The notes under the pieces are model-generated. The model ran no database searches, had not been told where the DNA came from, and worked only from the letters and a program-made list of their open reading frames with translations. Positions 1-7,632 of a stretch of DNA of 35,005 nucleotides are shown piece by piece; position 1 is the first letter of the stretch, and each line of letters begins with the position of its first letter. The stretch is from contig CAYGQD010000055.1 in assembly GCA_964351855.1 (NCBI GenBank), positions 1 to 35,005 of the forward strand, in the 5' to 3' direction. A program made the position numbers and the translations under genes. This stretch comes from JBCDHN01 sp964351855. GTDB taxonomy: Bacteria > Verrucomicrobiota > Verrucomicrobiia > Verrucomicrobiales > DEV007.

Positions 1-164
1 CCTTAACACAGGAGGAAAGATGTCGATGATATTCTTCTGAGGAATTTTAGTAATTATTCCCTTTCCAAGTTTCAGCGTAATCGCGGCGGACAGATGGAGA
101 ACTCGGCGGCACTCAAAAATGTCCTTAATGATGCGGACAGACCAGGAAGGGGCGGAAGTCACGA

Positions 165-1145
165 TCATTTAGGCGAATTCTTCCACAGAAATTGCAAAAA
201 ATTCACGATCTCTTCCTCCCATTCCTCGCAATGCGTCTCAACAAACGGTCGATGCCCGGCATCAAACACGTGGAAACTCACCAATTCGGGAAAATTCCTG
301 GCCATCTTTTCGACGTCCGCCAATGGGACCCTCGAATCGCGCTTCCCCGCCAGTACCAGCGCCGGATCAGAGATTTGAGCGGCATACTCAATGGGATTGT
401 GCCGCCAAGGATTGATTCCGAGCTCGACTCCGCCCCAGAAGAGGAGGAGGTCCGCAGGCGGAAACGCGGGAATTCCCATCAGTTCGAAGCGTTTTGCAAC
501 GGTTCCCCGAAGCCTCGGGAAAGCGCTTTCCACGATCAGCCCTGCCGGAGCAACCCCCAATTCCGAACACGCGCGCGTCACCGCAACTCCTCCCATTGAA
601 ATCCCATAGAGAACGATCTCAGAGGACGGTTGTTGCCCACTCATCCATTCAAATGCCGCCAAGACATCTCCAGCTTCGTGATAACCAAAACTGGTCGAAT
701 GGCCACTCGATCCACCGGAACCGTAAAAATCAACCAACAAACACGAACAACCGTTCTCGTGAAAAACCCGAGCCATTCCCAGAGTCGCTTCCTTACTGGC
801 ACCATAACCGTGAAAGAGCAGCACGGTGCAATCATTGCTTCCCGGGATGAACCATGATTCGAGTTCATCGCCGCGTTGATTGGGAAATCGAACCGTATCG
901 AAAGCCAATCCTATTCTGCCGGGATCTCGCCCATTTTGCGGCCTCGGCAAATCCACCCCTGATAGTAAAATGCCGACCTTCTCCCAAAATCTTAATTCTT
1001 CAGGAGATTTGGTTCGCTCGAGAGTCTCGGTGTCGAATCGAATCATCGAACGCGCATGGGTCCACGCGAGGAGGTTGATCCCAAGGAATCCGGCAAGGGC
1101 TCCGACTCCGCAAATTCGCCATTTCATCCTCCAGCTCCATATCAT
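165..1145 (-). CDS. Alpha/beta hydrolase with N-terminal membrane anchor
   Basis: 326 residues. An N-terminal hydrophobic segment at about residues 10-28 suggests a membrane anchor or uncleaved signal, with the enzyme domain on the periplasmic side. The hydrolase fold shows an oxyanion-type HGYG (112-115), the nucleophile elbow GISMGG with Ser183, a likely acid Asp270 in GKRDSRV and a likely His298 in DAGHRPF. These form a complete Ser-Asp-His triad, so it is probably active as an esterase or peptidase-like hydrolase. The substrate cannot be read from sequence. The ATG at 1145 is preferred because GAGGAA lies 7 bases upstream; ATG at 1127 is an alternative. It begins 18 bp after the stop of the OmpA-domain gene, so the two are likely cotranscribed. 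No terminator hairpin is visible in bases 1-164. Confidence 0.85.
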   Translation of the reverse strand: MIWSWRMKWRICGVGALAGFLGINLLAWTHARSMIRFDTETLERTKSPEELRFWEKVGILLSGVDLPRPQNGRDPGRIGLAFDTVRFPNQRGDELESWFIPGSNDCTVLLFHGYGASKEATLGMARVFHENGCSCLLVDFYGSGGSSGHSTSFGYHEAGDVLAAFEWMSGQQPSSEIVLYGISMGGVAVTRACSELGVAPAGLIVESAFPRLRGTVAKRFELMGIPAFPPADLLLFWGGVELGINPWRHNPIEYAAQISDPALVLAGKRDSRVPLADVEKMARNFPELVSFHVFDAGHRPFVETHCEEWEEEIVNFLQFLWKNSPK

Positions 1146-1163
1146 CTTGGCTTTCCTCAGCGC

Positions 1164-2264
1164 TTAGGGGATTTTCTGTCCGCCACTGAGGATCTCAATC
1201 TCGACCCGTCGATTGGCAGCTTCCAAGATCCTGTCCTGAGCCGGATTACCAGTTGGCATAACCAGAGGATTTCGCGCGCCGTAGCCAATCGCACGAATAT
1301 CATACCCTTTGAGGTGGAGGGAAGACTCGAGGTAATCTTTCACGGCGTCCGCACGTCGTTGGCTCAACTCCTGGTTGTCAGCCGGGCCCCCATTGTCAAA
1401 AATGTCTTTGGGGCGAAAGGGGATCGAATCGGTAAACCCTTTGATGATAAACTGCGATTCCTTGCGGTTGGTGATGATGATACCCAGTCGCATCAAACTC
1501 AGCTTTGCCTCTTCCTTGACCTCCCATTCACCGAAATCGAAGAGCAAATCCGTCGGAATCATCGCCTCGACGCGATCCGGCATGTTCTCGCCACGTCCCA
1601 TCAATTCTTCGAGCGTGCTGAACCTTCCTTTGATACTGGCTCGAGCTTCCGTGCCCATGCCTTTTGTGATCGCATCAATCAATTGATCGGAATTCGCGCC
1701 ATCACTCCCGAAGTCCTGCTCTTTGAGATACAGCTTCGGCTGATTCATCGAAATCTGCGAAGCCTCTTTCAATTTCTGGCGCATGGCACCGACTTCGGCC
1801 TCCGCCGCCTGGGTTTCGATCTTTGCATCCAGCGCGGTCAAGTTGACCTTTGGAGTAACCATCGGGGCTTCCGTCGCAAAAAGATTCTGAATCGTATCGG
1901 TTTCCGGCGTTAGCTTCACGATCTCGGGAAACGATTCAGGCAGATCCGGTGGCTCCTCATCCCAAGTTAAATCCGTGTCCTTCTCGGGAGCCGTTTCCGG
2001 AATCGGCTCCTCTTCGGCAAAAATGCGCTCCAAATCAGCTTCCTCCACCACCGTGCGGTCCCGAGGCGAATAGTTGACTTGAACCACATCTGACGCCGCC
2101 GACTTCATCATCACCTGAACCCGCTCAAACATGAGGAACAGCCCGACGTGAACCATGACGGATAGAAACACCGCGAGGGACACCCACCAGCCATAGCGTT
2201 GGGAAGTTTGTCGCTTGTAACCGCCCGAGTTTTTTGCGGTCTGCCAGCTGTAGTCGGTCTGCAT
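1164..2264 (-). CDS. OmpA/MotB-domain protein with a TonB/TolA-like membrane anchor
   Basis: 366 residues. One transmembrane helix (about 26-46) follows a short cytoplasmic tail. A long acidic, proline-containing periplasmic stretch (about 60-130) and a helical, possibly coiled-coil region (140-170) come next. The C-terminal OmpA-like peptidoglycan-binding domain (about 235-358) carries GFTDSIPF (276-283), ELSQRRADAV (299-308), GYGARNP and NRRVEIEI. It probably links the inner membrane to the cell wall. The helix lacks the Asp typical of MotB, ExbD and TolR but contains Ser35-x3-His39, the SxxxH pattern known from TonB and TolA. No ExbB/ExbD gene is nearby. Start is ATG, divergent from glyS across 132 bp; the alpha/beta hydrolase follows 18 bp downstream. 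The OmpA domain is clear, while the exact role is inference. Confidence 0.85.
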   Translation of the reverse strand: MQTDYSWQTAKNSGGYKRQTSQRYGWWVSLAVFLSVMVHVGLFLMFERVQVMMKSAASDVVQVNYSPRDRTVVEEADLERIFAEEEPIPETAPEKDTDLTWDEEPPDLPESFPEIVKLTPETDTIQNLFATEAPMVTPKVNLTALDAKIETQAAEAEVGAMRQKLKEASQISMNQPKLYLKEQDFGSDGANSDQLIDAITKGMGTEARASIKGRFSTLEELMGRGENMPDRVEAMIPTDLLFDFGEWEVKEEAKLSLMRLGIIITNRKESQFIIKGFTDSIPFRPKDIFDNGGPADNQELSQRRADAVKDYLESSLHLKGYDIRAIGYGARNPLVMPTGNPAQDRILEAANRRVEIEILSGGQKIP

Positions 2265-2396
2265 GCTAATCGAAAGTAAAAGGTAAGACGGCGCTAGAGT
2301 AACAGAGGTTCACATTTTGGGAAAGTGCATTTCCAGGTTGCGAGGATTGCTGCCGGGTTGTTCAGTTGCGAGCCTAACATTCAGCCACCATCTATC

Positions 2397-3740
2397 ATGT
2401 CGCAACCCGCCAATTCCTCCAAGTCGATGGAAAAAATCGTCAGCCTTTGCAAACGCAAGAGCTTCATCTTTCAATCGGCCGAAATCTATGGAGGGCTCAA
2501 CGGCTGTTGGGACTACGGCCCCCTGGGGGTGGAATTGAAGCGCAATCTCAAAGATTTCTGGTGGCGGAGAAACGTTCAAGAACGTGATGATATTCTAGGA
2601 TTGGACGGTTCCATCCTCAACCACCAGGCCGTCTTGACTGCATCAGGCCACGTTGGGGGATTCTCGGATCCCATGTCCGACTGCAAAACTTGCAAGGCAA
2701 GGTTTCGCGCCGATAGCCTCGATGCAGAGTCTTGCCCGAAAAAGCCCTCCTGCAAGCCGGGCGAAGGCCCTGAANNNNNNNNNNGTGCCGCAGCGGATGA
2801 AAATGATCCGAATACCGTTGCTTACCTGCGACCGGAAACCGCCCAATCTATCTTCGTCCAATTCAAGAACGTCCTGGATACGAATCGCGTCAAAGTTCCC
2901 TTCGGAATCGCGCAAATCGGGAAGGCGTTTCGAAATGAGATCAATCCACGGAACTTCACCTTCCGATCCCGCGAGTTCGAACAGATGGAAATCGAATACT
3001 TTTGTCGAGCGGAAGATGGCTTGCGCCTGACCGATGAATGGCTCGAAGAGCGCCTGCGTTTTTACGAAGACATCGGCATTCCCCGGGAGAAACTCCACAT
3101 CCTGGACGTCCCCGACGGCGAGCGGGCTCACTACTCCAGCAAGACCTACGACATCGAATACGAATTTCCCTTCGGGATTCAAGAATTGGAAGGGGTAGCG
3201 TATCGAACCGATTACGACCTCAAGAAGCATGCCGAGCACTCCGGTAAGCCCATGGAGTTCTTCGATGAAGTCACCAAGGAGAAATTCGTTCCTCATGTCG
3301 TCGAACCGAGCGCCGGATGTGACCGCACCGTTCTTGCGGTGATTTGCGAGGCCTACGACGAAGAAACGATCACCGACGACAAAGGCAACGAGGATCTACG
3401 GATCGTCATGCGGTTCCACCCTCGGATTGCGCCGATCAAATGCCGGAATTTTCCGCTGGTGAAGAACAAGCAGGACCTTGTGCCCAAACCACGCGAAGTC
3501 CAGAAACTGCTCCAGCCACATATGAACGTTTTCTACGATGAAACTGCCGCGATCGGAAGACGCTATCGTCGTCAAGACGAAGTTGGAACTCCTTTCGGTG
3601 TGACGATCGACTTCGACACCCTTGGTGAGTCTGACGCGGCCTTGAAAGACACGGTCACGCTTCGACACCGGGACAGTATGGAGCAAGAGCGCGTGCCGAT
3701 CAGCGAATTGCTTTCCTTCCTGCTTGAACGCATCGCTTAG
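2397..3740 (+). CDS. glyS: Glycyl-tRNA synthetase (alpha2 type, class II), interrupted by an assembly gap
   Basis: Charges tRNA-Gly with glycine in the cytoplasm. The reading frame starts at 2325, but the ATG at 2397 gives a normal N-terminus (MSQPANSSKSMEK) directly before the conserved KSFIFQSAEIYGGLNG block. Visible are the zinc-ribbon-like cysteines (CKTC, then SCPKKPSC), YLRPETAQSIF, class II motif 2 (FRNEINPRNFTFRSREFEQM), motif 3 (EPSAGCDRTVLA) and a complete anticodon-binding domain ending SFLLERIA. This is the single-chain bacterial/eukaryotic-like form (as in Thermus), not the alpha2beta2 form. Ten N at 2775-2784 sit where homologues carry the FNxMF segment before YLRPETAQ. The frame is kept on both sides, so the gene is probably intact in the organism. 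Stop is TAG. Confidence 0.95.
   Translation: MSQPANSSKSMEKIVSLCKRKSFIFQSAEIYGGLNGCWDYGPLGVELKRNLKDFWWRRNVQERDDILGLDGSILNHQAVLTASGHVGGFSDPMSDCKTCKARFRADSLDAESCPKKPSCKPGEGPEXXXXAAADENDPNTVAYLRPETAQSIFVQFKNVLDTNRVKVPFGIAQIGKAFRNEINPRNFTFRSREFEQMEIEYFCRAEDGLRLTDEWLEERLRFYEDIGIPREKLHILDVPDGERAHYSSKTYDIEYEFPFGIQELEGVAYRTDYDLKKHAEHSGKPMEFFDEVTKEKFVPHVVEPSAGCDRTVLAVICEAYDEETITDDKGNEDLRIVMRFHPRIAPIKCRNFPLVKNKQDLVPKPREVQKLLQPHMNVFYDETAAIGRRYRRQDEVGTPFGVTIDFDTLGESDAALKDTVTLRHRDSMEQERVPISELLSFLLERIA
2775..2784. other. Assembly gap (10 N) inside glyS
   Basis: Ten consecutive N interrupt the glyS coding sequence between CKPGEGPE and AAADENDPN. The downstream reading continues in the same frame. The family segment expected here is longer than the roughly three to four residues 10 bases could encode, so the N run is probably a placeholder rather than a measured length. 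Confidence 0.98.
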
Positions 3741-3821
3741 CCAGTGAGTTTCCAGGACGTGTTTCGATAGGAGTGAAGCGCGCTGCGAGCCCATTTTCTG
3801 CCGGAACGGGGATGGCTCGGA

Positions 3822-3841
3822 GCCAGGATGGGCTTCCTGGC
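3822..3841. other. Inverted repeat downstream of glyS
   Basis: A perfect 7-bp stem (GCCAGGA / TCCTGGC) around a 6-base loop lies about 80 bp after the glyS stop. It has no T-run on either side, so it is at best a weak or Rho-assisted terminator, or an RNA 3'-end structure. The rest of 3741-4025 holds no convincing gene, only this hairpin and the terminator at 3957-3990. Confidence 0.3.
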
Positions 3842-3956
3842 AGGGCCAAGAAGCGACATTCCAGCCTGAAAAAACGCCGCATCTTCCCGCGAGCGAATCC
3901 GTTGCTCAAGAAACGGAGCCATGTTGCGCGCCCACCCCCTTCTTTAAACGCCCCCC

Positions 3957-3990
3957 AAAAAAAAGGGTTCCGACAGCATTGCCGGAACCC
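3957..3990 (-). terminator. Intrinsic terminator of the squalene-cyclase-repeat gene
   Basis: Read on the minus strand, GGGTTCCG pairs perfectly with CGGAACCC. The stem can extend to 11 bp with a G-U pair, leaving a 4-base loop, and is followed by eight T. It lies 36 bp after the stop of the gene ending at 4026, the ideal arrangement for a Rho-independent terminator of that minus-strand gene. Confidence 0.9.
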
Positions 3991-4025
3991 CTCAAAATCA
4001 AAACTCTTCCCCCCAGCCAGATCCT

Positions 4026-6392
4026 CTAACCGAGGTTCTTCTGAGTGGTGGGTAGGTATCGGTAGTAAACTTCCAGCATCAGCGTGCAAAGGCAGGTGTG
4101 ATAAATATTCTTTGTGAGAGGCTCTTTGGGACCGTGACCACCATTCACATTAAAGAATCCTGACTCGTCCTGAGCATCCAAGAGTTTCGGCATGGCAAAT
4201 TCGTTCCAGTTTTTCCAGTCTTCGCCACCTTTGAGGAAATAGGCCTGCATGATGTAATACCATCCGTAAGCGTGGACATTGCCATGGCCCAGATGGTACT
4301 GATTCATCCCATCGAATGCTTTCTTCGTTTCTGGAGCATCATCTAAACCCACCATCATGAAGGCGAGTGCTCCAACCCCCGCCAACCCCGGGTTGACTTT
4401 ATTCTTATCACGTTCCACGCGATAGAGAAGACCTCCCTTAGGGTCTTGCGCATTCTTAAAGTATTCGATGGCTTTCTCCATCCCTTTCTCCAACCCGGTG
4501 ATATTCTCACCGGTATTACTCGCCGCTTTGAGCGCTTGGAACTGCCAGCCACTCACGGAACCGTCGGGATCGCTATTGGTTTTGTAACCATAGTCCCAGC
4601 CTCCGCTCCGCTGCTGGCCTTCCAATACAGCTTTGATCCCTTTCTTCATAGTCGACTCCAGTCGTGGAATCCGAGCTGCGCTCCCCGAAGCTTTCGTCAT
4701 CGTGTACATCTCGGCCAGCGCATAAGCGCAAATCGCGTTCTCATAAGCAGCTTTTCCGCCTGGAGACATGATCGCTCCCGTTGGATGGTCAGATTTCTGA
4801 GCCCGCTCCATCAAATATAGCGTCGCTTTGGTCACGGTATCGCCAAATTCCACCGAATCAGGCGTTTCGCAGTGCCCCAGCATCGCCAAAATCACGAGAC
4901 CTGTCATTGCGGCCGGGTATTCTCGGCCAAACGACCCATCCTCATTTTGATTCTCTTTCAGGAAACGGAGAGCTTTTCGCACCGCGCTTTCGCACTTGGC
5001 GGTGGCACCACTCTCTTTCAGTCGCGCCATTCGTTGCCCCATGCTGCAGCGACCGGCCATTGAAGGGGGAATGCTGGACATCCCCGTATCGCCACCTGGA
5101 GGGGAAAACGACATCCCAAAATCCATTCCCATTTCAGCTCCCATTCCAACGATGGCAGAGTCAGCAGCCGAATCGATTGTTGGCATCGCGATGTCTGAAA
5201 ACATCGAACTGGTCAATACTTCCTGGGTCGCCGGGGCGGGTGCCGTTTGCTGCATTTGAGGCTTTTTGATTTCGCTCGACTGCATATCCTCCGAGGAATC
5301 GGCAGAGGAGACCGACGCATAAATTTCCGGTGGATTATTTTGGGGAAGATTCATCGCCACGAACGTGAACAACCCGAGGATGACGACGTGAGCAATGATC
5401 GCGATCGCAATGGAAGAGACCTTGTCATTCGTGCTCTTCACATCTTTCAACTGAGGCTTTTTCACGATTTCATCGGAATGCCCCGACATGGCCGCAACCA
5501 TCGCCGTTTGACGTTCGACGATCTGGGAAACGGCGTCATCCGGTGCCTCATCCCCTTCCAGATCAATGATTCCAACTACCGCCGAAGGGTCGTGAGCCGC
5601 CGTTGTCGGAGTGACCACCATCCCGGTTGACTCCATTTTGATTTGCTCGGCAGATCTTGCAGGCAACGGCTCCGGTGCCATTCCTACAGGAACCACGTCA
5701 GGAGTGACCGCCGGAATGTCCCCCAGGGCACTGTCATCGCCGCCTTCCTCTATCTGAGCGGCGTAGACCTCTTCTTCCGCATCGCTCTCCTCAGATTCTA
5801 CGACGGTAACAGCGGCTGAAGGAGGTGGCGTCATTGCGGTAGGAGCAGTCGGTGGTTTGATAGGCGCAACACCGGGAACATCCACCTCGGCAACCTCCGC
5901 AACGGGAGCGACAGGAACGTAGCTCGTAGTGCGCTGAGCCGCCATCGCCAATCCAGGTATCACCACCGGAGTCGCTTCTCCAAACCCCTCCATTTGAATG
6001 GGTGCTACGTCCAATGGATCCGTTCCATCGGCCCCAAGATGAGGATTAAGCACGGAAGCGACCCGTTGGTGCGTCTCCGATTTTTCAGTATTCCCCTGCA
6101 ATTCGTAGAGCTTTGCCTTGAGAAGATGAGTGCGAGCACTGGAAGCATCATTGACCAAGAAACTATCCGCTAACTGATGGGCTCGCTTGAGACTGTGACC
6201 ACCAGCCAGCTGGGCTGCAAACAAGGCGTGATCTTCGGTGTCGGGCGCATTTGGGGCCGTCGTGACGAGACTCACCGCCGTCGCCTCATCGCTCACTCGT
6301 AAAAAGTGTTCCGCTAAATAGCGCCGTGTGTTCCAGTTGGCTGGCTCCGCTTCGAGCGCGCTAAGGAGAAAGGGAATTTCGTCAGAACTCAC
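4026..6392 (-). CDS. Membrane-anchored protein with prenyltransferase/squalene-oxidase-like repeats
   Basis: 788 residues from a GTG start. Residues 1-115 are helical and TPR-like. Residues 120-320 are low-complexity, rich in Pro, Ala, Val and acidic residues. One transmembrane helix (about 326-347, including AHVVILGLFTF) follows, then a Pro/Ser/Met-rich linker (350-450). A C-terminal alpha/alpha-barrel region (about 460-785) shows repeats such as NQNEDGSFG, QQRSGGWDYG, NAQDPKGGLLY and LDAQDESGFFN, resembling the QW repeats of squalene and terpene cyclases. I see no DxDD catalytic motif, so cyclase activity is doubtful. The topology puts the TPR part in the cytoplasm and the barrel in the periplasm. 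Similar architectures are common in Planctomycetes and Verrucomicrobia, function unknown. Transcribed alone, divergent from hisG, with its own terminator. Confidence 0.85.
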   Translation of the reverse strand: MSSDEIPFLLSALEAEPANWNTRRYLAEHFLRVSDEATAVSLVTTAPNAPDTEDHALFAAQLAGGHSLKRAHQLADSFLVNDASSARTHLLKAKLYELQGNTEKSETHQRVASVLNPHLGADGTDPLDVAPIQMEGFGEATPVVIPGLAMAAQRTTSYVPVAPVAEVAEVDVPGVAPIKPPTAPTAMTPPPSAAVTVVESEESDAEEEVYAAQIEEGGDDSALGDIPAVTPDVVPVGMAPEPLPARSAEQIKMESTGMVVTPTTAAHDPSAVVGIIDLEGDEAPDDAVSQIVERQTAMVAAMSGHSDEIVKKPQLKDVKSTNDKVSSIAIAIIAHVVILGLFTFVAMNLPQNNPPEIYASVSSADSSEDMQSSEIKKPQMQQTAPAPATQEVLTSSMFSDIAMPTIDSAADSAIVGMGAEMGMDFGMSFSPPGGDTGMSSIPPSMAGRCSMGQRMARLKESGATAKCESAVRKALRFLKENQNEDGSFGREYPAAMTGLVILAMLGHCETPDSVEFGDTVTKATLYLMERAQKSDHPTGAIMSPGGKAAYENAICAYALAEMYTMTKASGSAARIPRLESTMKKGIKAVLEGQQRSGGWDYGYKTNSDPDGSVSGWQFQALKAASNTGENITGLEKGMEKAIEYFKNAQDPKGGLLYRVERDKNKVNPGLAGVGALAFMMVGLDDAPETKKAFDGMNQYHLGHGNVHAYGWYYIMQAYFLKGGEDWKNWNEFAMPKLLDAQDESGFFNVNGGHGPKEPLTKNIYHTCLCTLMLEVYYRYLPTTQKNLG

Positions 6393-6566
6393 GGTAAAAA
6401 TGCAATCGTTAGAGGGAAAAATGAAAAAAGAAGGATTGTAAAAGGAGTGTCTATCTCCGTTACACCACGGTCAAGACGCAAATCTTTACAAGCTTCTTAG
6501 AAATCCTCTGATTTTCCTGATTCCAACGCTTGACTGAAAGGTTGCCGCTACCACTGTTGCCGCCCC

Positions 6567-7451
6567 ATGGCTGAGCAATCACCTCAACTCCGCCTCGGCT
6601 TGCCCAAAGGCAGCCTGCAAGAGGCCACTCTCAACCTGTTCGAAAAGGCAGGCTTCAATATTTATGTGTCGAGCCGCGGCTACAAACCAAGCGTTGATGA
6701 CCCAAATCTGGTCCTGCGCCTGATCCGTGCCCAGGAAGTTGGCCGTTACGTAGACCACGGGTTTCTCGACTGCGGAATCACCGGGAAAGACTGGATTGCA
6801 GAAAACAAAGCCGATGTTGAGGTTATTTGCGATCTGCAATACAGCAAGGCGACGTCCAATCCGACCCGTTGGGTGCTCGCGGTTCCGGAAGACTCTGACA
6901 TCCGTAGGATCGAGGACCTTGAAGGAAAACGGATCGCCACGGAAGCTGTTGGGTTGACCGAGCAGCTGCTCGAAGCGAGAGGCATCACTGCGGAAGTTGA
7001 ATTCAGCTGGGGTGCGACGGAGGTAAAAGTTCCCGAACTCGTCGATGCAATCGTCGATATCACGGAAACGGGCTCATCCCTCAGGGCCAACAATCTGCGG
7101 ATCGTCGATACGCTAATGGAATCGTATCCGCAGCTCGTGGCGAATAAGACGGCATTTTCCGATCCTTGGAAACGCGAGAAAATTGAGCAAATCGCCCTCC
7201 TTCTCCGCTCCGCGCTAAACGCCCGCGACAAAGTCGGGCTAAAGATGAATCTCCCTGAAAAAGAGTTGCAAAAGGTGCTCGAGTGCCTACCATCCCTTCG
7301 TCGCCCAACCGTTGCCAATTTGGCTGAGGAGGGTTGGGTGGCTGTGGAGACGGTCATTGACGAGGCGGTCGTTCGGGAAATAATCCCAAAGCTCAAACAT
7401 CTTGGAGCGGAAGGCATTATCGAATACCCCCTCAACAAACTAGTACCGTGA
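6567..7451 (+). CDS. hisG: ATP phosphoribosyltransferase, long form
   Basis: Catalyses the first step of histidine synthesis, joining ATP and PRPP to phosphoribosyl-ATP. 294 residues fit the long, self-sufficient HisG with a C-terminal PII/ACT-like regulatory domain (about 220-294) that binds histidine, so no HisZ partner is needed. Recognisable blocks are RLGLPKGSLQEATLNLFEKAG at the N-terminus, GFLDCGITGKDWI, the PRPP-binding segment VDAIVDITETGSSLRANNLR and a C-terminal region with PSLRRPTVANL and GAEGIIEYPLNKLVP. The start ATG matches family N-termini. It is not in a his operon here: no other his gene is visible. Divergent from the repeat protein upstream across 174 bp; a small ribosomal protein gene follows 57 bp downstream. 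Confidence 0.97.
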   Translation: MAEQSPQLRLGLPKGSLQEATLNLFEKAGFNIYVSSRGYKPSVDDPNLVLRLIRAQEVGRYVDHGFLDCGITGKDWIAENKADVEVICDLQYSKATSNPTRWVLAVPEDSDIRRIEDLEGKRIATEAVGLTEQLLEARGITAEVEFSWGATEVKVPELVDAIVDITETGSSLRANNLRIVDTLMESYPQLVANKTAFSDPWKREKIEQIALLLRSALNARDKVGLKMNLPEKELQKVLECLPSLRRPTVANLAEEGWVAVETVIDEAVVREIIPKLKHLGAEGIIEYPLNKLVP

Positions 7452-7457
7452 CTTTCC

Positions 7458-7477
7458 CTCTGTCGAAATTGACAGAG
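7458..7477 (+). other. Small hairpin between hisG and the bS22-like gene
   Basis: CTCTGTC and GACAGAG form a perfect 7-bp stem around a 6-base loop, 6 bp after the hisG stop. No T-run follows, so it is not a canonical intrinsic terminator. It could be a partial terminator or an mRNA processing or stability element separating hisG from the ribosomal protein gene. Confidence 0.3.
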
Positions 7478-7508
7478 AGACCAATATTGATAGTAACCGA
7501 CGAATCCT

Positions 7509-7613
7509 ATGGGATCGCTTAAAAAACGAAGGAAAACAAAAATCAACAAGCACAAACGCAAGAAGCGGATGAAGGCGAACCGCCACAAGAAGCGCTTGCG
7601 TTACAAATCCTAG
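7509..7613 (+). CDS. Very small basic ribosomal protein, bS22/mS38 (AURKAIP1/COX24) type
   Basis: A 34-residue protein beginning MGSLKKRRKTKINKHKRKK and ending RYKS, then TAG. Twenty-one of 34 residues are Lys, Arg or His. The pattern (MGS followed by KKRRK, then KHxRKKRMKANRHKKR) matches the short AURKAIP1/COX24-domain proteins of bacteria, relatives of mitochondrial mS38 and actinobacterial bS22, which bind rRNA in the small subunit. The family match is from memory of the consensus. The gene lies between hisG (57 bp upstream) and the TPR protein gene (about 20 bp downstream), and is short enough to be missed by automatic gene calling. No strong Shine-Dalgarno is visible upstream. Confidence 0.82.
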   Translation: MGSLKKRRKTKINKHKRKKRMKANRHKKRLRYKS

Positions 7614-7632
7614 GCATCTAGGATTGTGCTTC

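Noticed and set aside
11..40. GGAGGA followed by ATG and a five-codon frame at the window start
   Set aside because: The ribosome-site match is good, but the frame ends after MSMIFF and no gene follows on that strand, so I treat it as chance.
1056..1913. 285-codon open frame on the plus strand
   Set aside because: It is antisense to the OmpA-domain gene and has no family resemblance.
6530..6558. TTGACT as a -35 box for hisG
   Set aside because: No acceptable -10 hexamer occurs 15-18 bases downstream.
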